From Schistocephalus solidus (Eukaryota; Platyhelminthes; Cestoda; Diphyllobothriidea; Diphyllobothriidae), in NCBI GenBank assembly GCA_017591395.1, contig WEDG01000839.1, positions 186,001 to 250,000 of the forward strand: 64,000 nucleotides of DNA, read 5' to 3'. A program made the translations under genes and the position numbers. The notes under the pieces were generated by a model, which was not told the DNA's origin, ran no database searches, and saw only the letters and a program-made list of their open reading frames with translations. Of this stretch, positions 57,800 through 64,000 are shown in pieces. The stretch's first letter is position 1; each line of letters starts with the position of its first letter.

Positions 57800-58060
57800 A
57801 CTCATTCCCGTGGGGCCGGTATCAAGAAGACCGGAGGCAAGGTTGATAGCAGCGGCTGACAAAACTAACCACCCCGTTCACGTATGCCACACACGCCTGA
57901 TCCGTGCACAATGCACGAGGTATTCAGACAAACAGAAAACGGGGGCTCGGATCCCACCTAAGCAGGAGTAATATGGATGAGGAACCATTAAAGTTTTTCT
58001 CTCGCTTCTAGGAGAACCGAGTTACCTATCAGTTGGCAGACTTCCAAGCCATGGCTTCTA
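57800..58060 (+). repeat. Interspersed repeat family B, copy 3
   Basis: CCGGTATCAAGAAGACCGGA, GCAGCGGCTGACAAAACTAA, CACACACGCCTGATCCGTGC, and GTTGGCAGACTTCCAAGCC; see 49960. Confidence 0.55.
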
Positions 58061-58369
58061 AAACATCGTGATATTTTCAAACCGCGTAAGCTTGTTTAAC
58101 GTGAAGAATATGTACTGAGTGCCGTCCCAGGCACCAGTCGGCTGTCTGAACCGGTCAGCCATCAGAGGTGCAAGTGTCCGCCATGCTAAGCATGGATTCA
58201 TCGAGCCAGAGATGAGATCTGGGTGCCGGGATGGGAGGAACAGAAGTCTCCACCCGGTCTGTCAGTGCATTTATTGGACGAGTGTCAGTGTATTACGGTA
58301 AAGGACGTTTATCGATTGTGTCTTGGGGCCCGATCTAAAGTCCCATAGGCAAGCGCACAACTACTGGTA

Positions 58370-58510
58370 ATATATGCAGAAGGAGAATATCGACAAACAC
58401 GCGGTAGACTGGAATTAACATTTCCGGCTTGTTAGCCGTCAGCAGACAGCCACACTCAACCCCAGGTTAGTAGCGCCTGATGCTCAAGTCCTTGTTCTCT
58501 TGAGTAACGT
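58370..58510 (-). repeat. SINE fragment, reverse orientation
   Basis: The complement reads CTGGGGTTGAGTGTGGCTG, CTGACGGCTAACAAGCCGGA and TTCCAGTCTACCGCGTGTTT, matching the SINE body. Confidence 0.6.
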
Positions 58511-60462
58511 TCCAACCACTGACTGCACCGATACTTCTTAACCCACCTAGTCATGCTTTCACTAACAAGTCCAGCTGGGGTGGCCTATGCCATATCTGCA
58601 TGCGTGGTAACTGCTGGCCCTTTGTGTGCAATAGAGCATACTCGTCAGTGTACTGTTGTGTAACGTTCATTCAACAGCATGAACAAAACTGCAGTGACTA
58701 ATGTACGTACTATATACAAAATTCTTATGTGTATATGTGGCGTATGCATTCGGTTAGGTGATGTATGCACATATGGCTTAATGATGTGCACAACCAAGGC
58801 ATTTGGTCGAGTTTAAAGTCACGGGAATGTATCTGGAAGAAACTAGCTTGCGACTTCTTTGGCGTTCCTACATTACCGTGAACCGATTGTGTGGGTGTGT
58901 GTATTTCGGTCACATTATAAATACCAAAATACTTCAACAAATTAAAAAGCTGCGCAACCAGAGCTCCAAGGCGTACAAACTCAATGGTTTTTTTTCTTCA
59001 CTCAAGTATAATTTTTGATGCAGGAAAGAACTTCACAGGTGTGTTAAAGATGCGATTTTCCGAGGAACTGGTAGATGCAGTTTCTTTTTATAGAAAAAAT
59101 CAATAACGTGTGCTTCACAAAAGCACTGATTGGAAATACTAACTCGGAAAGGAAATCTAAGAAAATTCTTTTACTCTATAAATACACATATAGGTACCAT
59201 CTTGATTAATTCACAGCCAGTTTACATTACTAGCAATTCTCTGATGTCCCACAGCGTAGTTTAATGCGCATATGGATTGGGTTGTAAAAAGAGTGAAGAA
59301 CCTAATGAATCGGAATTGTGGTACATGGCAGTTGAACAGCGTGACGGGTGGCCTTCCCGCGAAATTTCAGGACTCTACCTATGCTTGTATCCTAGCCGTA
59401 ACCCTTCATAGAACAATAAACCCTTATCCTAAAACTGAGGAAACATTATACACCCTTTACTGATCCCTACATATTTTACTGCTTTTAGACAATGACTATT
59501 GCAAAAAAATGAAGTTACATTTAGGTTCTTCATGTTAATCAAGGAGGCAATTAAATGCCTACGTCTATCCGGCCTTAAATGGATCGGCGTTTCGAGATAG
59601 CTGCGCAGCCCAGTAATTTAGTTATCTGCGTCTTTTGTCATCCAGGACTCTAGAGGTGTACCGGACTTATAAACGAACTGTTGACGATCTCCATTTTTGA
59701 AAATTTCCATTACTTTGCCTCCATAACTGCGAAGGGCCCCGTCACATAAGTTGCATTACAATTGTAGGATAGGGTTTATCAAATCCGGTGCATATGTTTA
59801 TGTATATCTTAAAGTAGAATAGAGAGAGATGCACTATATTTGAAACTGTCCTTCCGAGATTTTCAGGAAACGTCCTTAATGCACAGTATATTAAAATTGT
59901 TAAGTATCAGTATCAGTATATTTGAGGGAGATGTAGGTGAGTCATCTTTGAATTCCCTATTTGTACATGCGAGTTGTGGCATTAAAAAATAGTATCTCGA
60001 TATGTTGGCGAGGCCAACATAGTTGAAAAAGAGCAGACAGTAAAAAAACTCCTGGTGATATTTATGAGAAAAAAACTGTCGTCCTTGGGGGGGGTCCAAC
60101 GAGGGGCATTGCGGAAGTTACATGAATCAGCCAGATGCTCCCTTGCTGATTGCAGAGTCCGTTGTGGGATTTCAAAGGCGGAAATATATGCCCAGATCAT
60201 CCTCGGTCCATTGCGGTTCGAACCAAGGGAGAACGTTCATACACCTCATGGACGACGGCCGCCAGGTCCAGCTGATGCGAACACTCACGGTGTCACAAAG
60301 GTGTGCAAATAAGTTAAGCAGCGAAAACCTCGAGGACCCAAGCATGGGAATAATGGGAGAATGCAAGCCCTCGAACGAAAATAACAAACATAAAGAAATG
60401 TTACTCAAATATAGCTAGTAGTATCATAAATACCTTATTTGCTGACGTCACGCTTGCAGCTT

Positions 60463-60700
60463 TCAGTTCGTGTTGTAGCTCGCAACATTATATCGACCTA
60501 ACTTTCGCCTAAAAAACTCCAAGGAGTCCGACATAACAACATCTAGAGGAAGACTTTTCCTAGCTTCGACTACTCTTTTGGAGAAGAAGTACTTCCGAGT
60601 GTCTAGCCTTGCTCCAGTCACACGTAATTTGAGAGGATGACCTCTCAAGTTCGTTGTTTTTGCTAACTCGAAGAAATCCCCTAAAATAGATAACATAGAA
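60463..60700 (-). mobile_element. CR1-like LINE 3' fragment
   Basis: Minus strand reads ILGDFFELAKTTNLRGHPLK, LRVTGARLDTRKYFFSKRVV and SLPLDVVMSDSLEFFRRKL, the C-terminal end of a CR1-like ORF2, parallel to FFELANMKSLRGHQYKLKI and SFKRRLDEL at the end of the 8740-9600 element. 78 codons uninterrupted, 5'-truncated. Confidence 0.75.
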
Positions 60701-63700
60701 AAACGAAAGCAACAGTAACTTTCGTAAACATCTCACAATTTACTTTGATATACTAAACTACTTCTTGCGTAAACCGGACTGTTCACTAGTAAGGAATTAA
60801 AAAATCATTTGTGCTAAAATCTTCCAAACAAGGGCAAAAAATTGCACATTTACTCAACGATCTTGGTGGGTTTATAGATATATATTTCATATTATCTTAC
60901 AAAATGTGATGCAATGAGCCTGTCTTGACATTAATTAGATGGGTAGATGGATGAATTCTACTAGCAATGCTACCTCACGGTGAATAAATGCGACCCATAG
61001 TGAAATTTGCCTGCGATAATATTTTTCCGACATAAGTGAACCAAATAATATTCGTGAAATTGATTCCCTAAATGAAACCGGTTTTCGAACCATTTTAATC
61101 CGCTGATCAACTGAGTTAAGTGGCTATGGATGAGATAAGTGCTTTTATTTATGATTAAAACTGTTGACGCGAAGCGTTAAAATAATATGTCTAGGGAATC
61201 ACTCATTTAAGATAATTTTTTCTCACCTTAATTTACAATTTCGCAGTGAAAGATTGAACCTTGTGTTAAGAAACAATTTTCGAGGAAATAAACGACCGGT
61301 GGACGTACTAAATTTGCTATAAAGTAGAGGTGTCTGAAAGTGACCCACGAAAGATGAAACTTTTATTCGGGAATCTAACATGGACATCAGTAAATACGGC
61401 AAGTAGTATGTCCCAGAAGCAGCCCAGCGATCGTCAGTGCTGTCTGCCGGCCTCTAAGATGAGCCGTTTTTCAGATAATGCTAAATGGATTTGCGATTGT
61501 CTGCTGCTATAATAGGAACGCATGGTAAACACACAACGGAAGCTTTTCGTTAATTTTAACCACCATATGTATTTCATACTTCAGTAGATAGGTTGGAATC
61601 CTGTTTGCACCTCTAATGCAAGGGCATAAAATAACGTAATGGGTATATTTACTACCGTATTGAAACCCGATGGGCCCAAAGAACTAACAATTATTTCACA
61701 TTATCACTTTAACATTTGGATCAAATTGACATTATCTCTGGCTAGGATGCCAAAAAGGAAAGTGCAAGCTGATATTGCCAGTTTTTATCACAAAGAACTC
61801 ATATAATTTATTTAATGATATGTCTAAGAGGAAATACACGATATACAAAGGGATTGCCTCAAACATCCATCATTCAGCCTTTGCCATCAACTTCTGAAAC
61901 ACATGTTGTTATCACATAGACAGGAAGGTCTTACGTTCGTGACTGACAAACACCAGTCTATAGAACAAATCAATTCAGGGTGTCTAACCTCTGATTTGAA
62001 TGAGCATAGAGCGGACACTGGGTATTTCGATAGCAGTGGTGCATACCTACTGCAACGGGAAGCACCTCACGTGTTGTTGATTAAGGAATCCACTGGCTAC
62101 GTAGATGGCACAAACTTTAGTTGACTTCAAAAGATCGACCAAACAACTCTCCTAACCCATCAAACATCGGAGTGCGTTGGCAACTTCATTTATTGACTCC
62201 TTTTGAATCTCTTCGAAAATAAGCCAAGAATGTAACAACCTACAGCCTAAAGTTTAACCACACCATGTGAAATCTTGGTAGTACATGCAAACAAACTGAG
62301 TACTCGATTTCCAAACAAAAGAACAAGTAAATATCCTTGCCGCAAATATTAAAACTCCTGGATAATTTGGCATTTACCTACGCAAGAACTGGGTTTCCAA
62401 GTTGTAATATTTTCCGATACTCCCAAAAGTGATGTAATAATAGAGCATTATTGCACGTGCAAACACCCCATTTATCAACTCAAAAGTAGTAAAAAACCAC
62501 AAGTGGACATTATTGCGCACGCAAATATATGCAGGGACAACGGAGTCGGCACAAATTCTTTGAGAAAAAAAGAGCTCGCTGCTTCAAGTCAGGCATGCCA
62601 CTGGATAAAATTCAATCGACTGGTCACAATCGTCCGAATCGAAGGTACTGGTACTTAGTTTCGACTGTAGGAAGGCAGATTTGGACGTGATCTGCAAACG
62701 TTTACTCGAAACGGTCATAAAAATTTGGTTCAAATATAAAGATGGAATACCCCTTTGAAAGTTTGCTGATCAGAGGGAAACCACTAAACAGTTTGGCAGG
62801 AGGAGAATCAGTCGGGAATAAGAGGCAGTTGTAAAAGAAAATATTTTGTTTCCCACAGAGGGTCTCCTTTGGCTGTTGAACAGGAAAACAGTACCCTGCA
62901 GCGAATATTAACTTTCAAACGTTTCAGCTCCAGATCGGAATCCCTCAGGGTGTGTGTGGGGTGACCTGGGCAAAATATTAAACAATTCATAGCTCGTTGC
63001 GCGCAAACAACCAGCGGACTCGGATAAAAGCTGATAAGCTCACTAAAAAGGTAACGTCGAATTTTCAGTTGCGACTCAAGCGAGTACTCTTGGTCAAGCC
63101 TTCAGTTGCAAAAAAGACTCCAATCGTTACACAAGGATACAACCTTGTATGCTGTAAGCTGTTTGAATAATGGTTTTTCGACCATCTCTCTATTCAGCAC
63201 CCAGACTGCCTGGGCGGGTAATTAGTTAAGCGGGGTTGAGCATAGTGCACACTTATTCCAACAGCATTATTGGTGAGCCATATTCACTCCAATGTGGGCA
63301 ACGAAGATCTTCTGGCACCACATGTAAGCAGTCTAATTTTAGATCAAGTGAGATCCCACAGCAACCGAATCCTAAAAATATTGGCTCAGCTGCCTCTATT
63401 TACTGTCTCTATTTGCTGCCTCCGTAATTATCTGTTCGAGCGTGAATCACGGGCGTCAGGCAAACAGGTGATGCTCCAGTGCTCGAGAATTATTATTCTT
63501 TATTAATAAAAGTTACTATCATCCTTATCAAACTTCGTTGCCTAAGGACATTGTGCATGATGCTAAATCTTAATCTTTACTTTACAATATTCGATGATTG
63601 TTAGTACTTATTTTAACAATTTAAGGCTTAGTTGTGACATCAACCTGATCAGGGCAACTTAATCCACGTTTTCAATTGCTTGGTTCCAAATACTTCAAAA

Positions 63701-63786
63701 CAGCTATTACACGGATTGATAGTGTAGGTGTTTTTAGTTGTAATTAAGTGTGTGCCATTTTTCCATGAACTGTTCTTCGAGACGAA
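60701..63786. other. No recognisable feature
   Basis: AT-rich. An open frame at 61903-62124 (+, 73 codons) has no known motif. Confidence 0.45.
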
Positions 63787-63798
63787 TAAGAGGACGAA

Positions 63799-63830
<32 letters not shown>

Positions 63831-63885
63831 AGAGGAAGAAGAAAAAAAATAAGAAGAAGAATAGGAGGAGGAGGAGGAGGAGGAG
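63787..63885. repeat. (GAA)n/(GGA)n purine tract
   Basis: About 100 bp of GAA units turning into AAAAAAAAT, then GGA units. The minus-strand frame of L/F runs over it is an artefact. Confidence 0.95.
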
Positions 63886-64000
63886 TCCACTGACCACAGT
63901 ATTATTGCAACTTATATATGACGTTACTCAATTTATTTCAGTAGAAACATTGTTTTGCGTTAATTGTGATCCTCGTAGCAGGTTTGTTTCTGATCGCTAT

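Noticed and set aside
61903..62124. 73-codon frame with normal-looking amino-acid use
   Set aside because: No motif and no convincing splice sites seen; left unassigned.
63649..63897. Frame with a Leu/Phe-rich stretch resembling a membrane segment
   Set aside because: It is a translation of the GAA/GGA tract.
1..64000. CRISPR array, bacterial operon or prophage
   Set aside because: No regularly spaced repeats and no dense gene arrangement. The window is clearly eukaryotic with spliceosomal introns.

Overview
The window is eukaryotic, and its character points to a parasitic flatworm. I infer a diphyllobothriidean tapeworm (Spirometra, Schistocephalus or Dibothriocephalus type). The evidence is one protein-coding gene with three micro-introns of 30-34 nt next to introns of 14-20 kb, very low coding density, and APE-endonuclease LINEs plus a tRNA-derived SINE that look like families I recall from those genomes. 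The species call rests on recollection, not on a database search. No bacterial-type operon, rRNA, intact tRNA gene or CRISPR array is visible.

The one gene I can build lies on the + strand from 14048 to 55500. Eight exons join in phase into an 802-residue protein with the architecture of the TOCA family (CIP4/TRIP10, FBP17/FNBP1, Toca-1/FNBP1L). It has an N-terminal F-BAR domain (exons 1-5 and the start of exon 6), a family-typical P-P-x-D-x-x-F-E-D motif after the F-BAR, a long disordered linker with a proline cluster, an SH3 domain split over exons 7 and 8, and a 56-residue tail ending in T-E-L. Such proteins bend plasma membrane and recruit actin-nucleation factors through the SH3. The HR1 (Cdc42-binding) domain normal for the family was not found.

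Almost everything else is transposon debris. Positions 1-2480 hold a DNA transposon with long terminal inverted repeats and a decayed transposase. A nearly full-length CR1-like LINE fossil lies at about 4650-7970 (-), with further CR1-like pieces at 8740-9600 (+), 12580-13260 (-) and 60463-60700 (-). The large introns contain two RTE-like LINE pseudogenes, both antisense to the gene (23530-26335 and about 40390-43510), two inverted Penelope-like fragments (32880-33110 and 33350-33700), and at least nine pieces of one tRNA-derived SINE. One complete SINE (42026-42307) is nested in the second RTE copy between perfect 11-bp target-site duplications. Three blocks of degenerate telomere-like (TTAGGG) sequence, a second repeat family in at least five places, and CT, TA and GAA microsatellites complete the picture.

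The most interesting items are the reconstructed TOCA-family gene (apparent HR1 loss, possible early-stop isoform, PDZ-ligand-like C-terminus), the long-TIR DNA transposon, and the telomere-like repeat family. Intergenic and intronic stretches not listed show nothing I could identify by eye.
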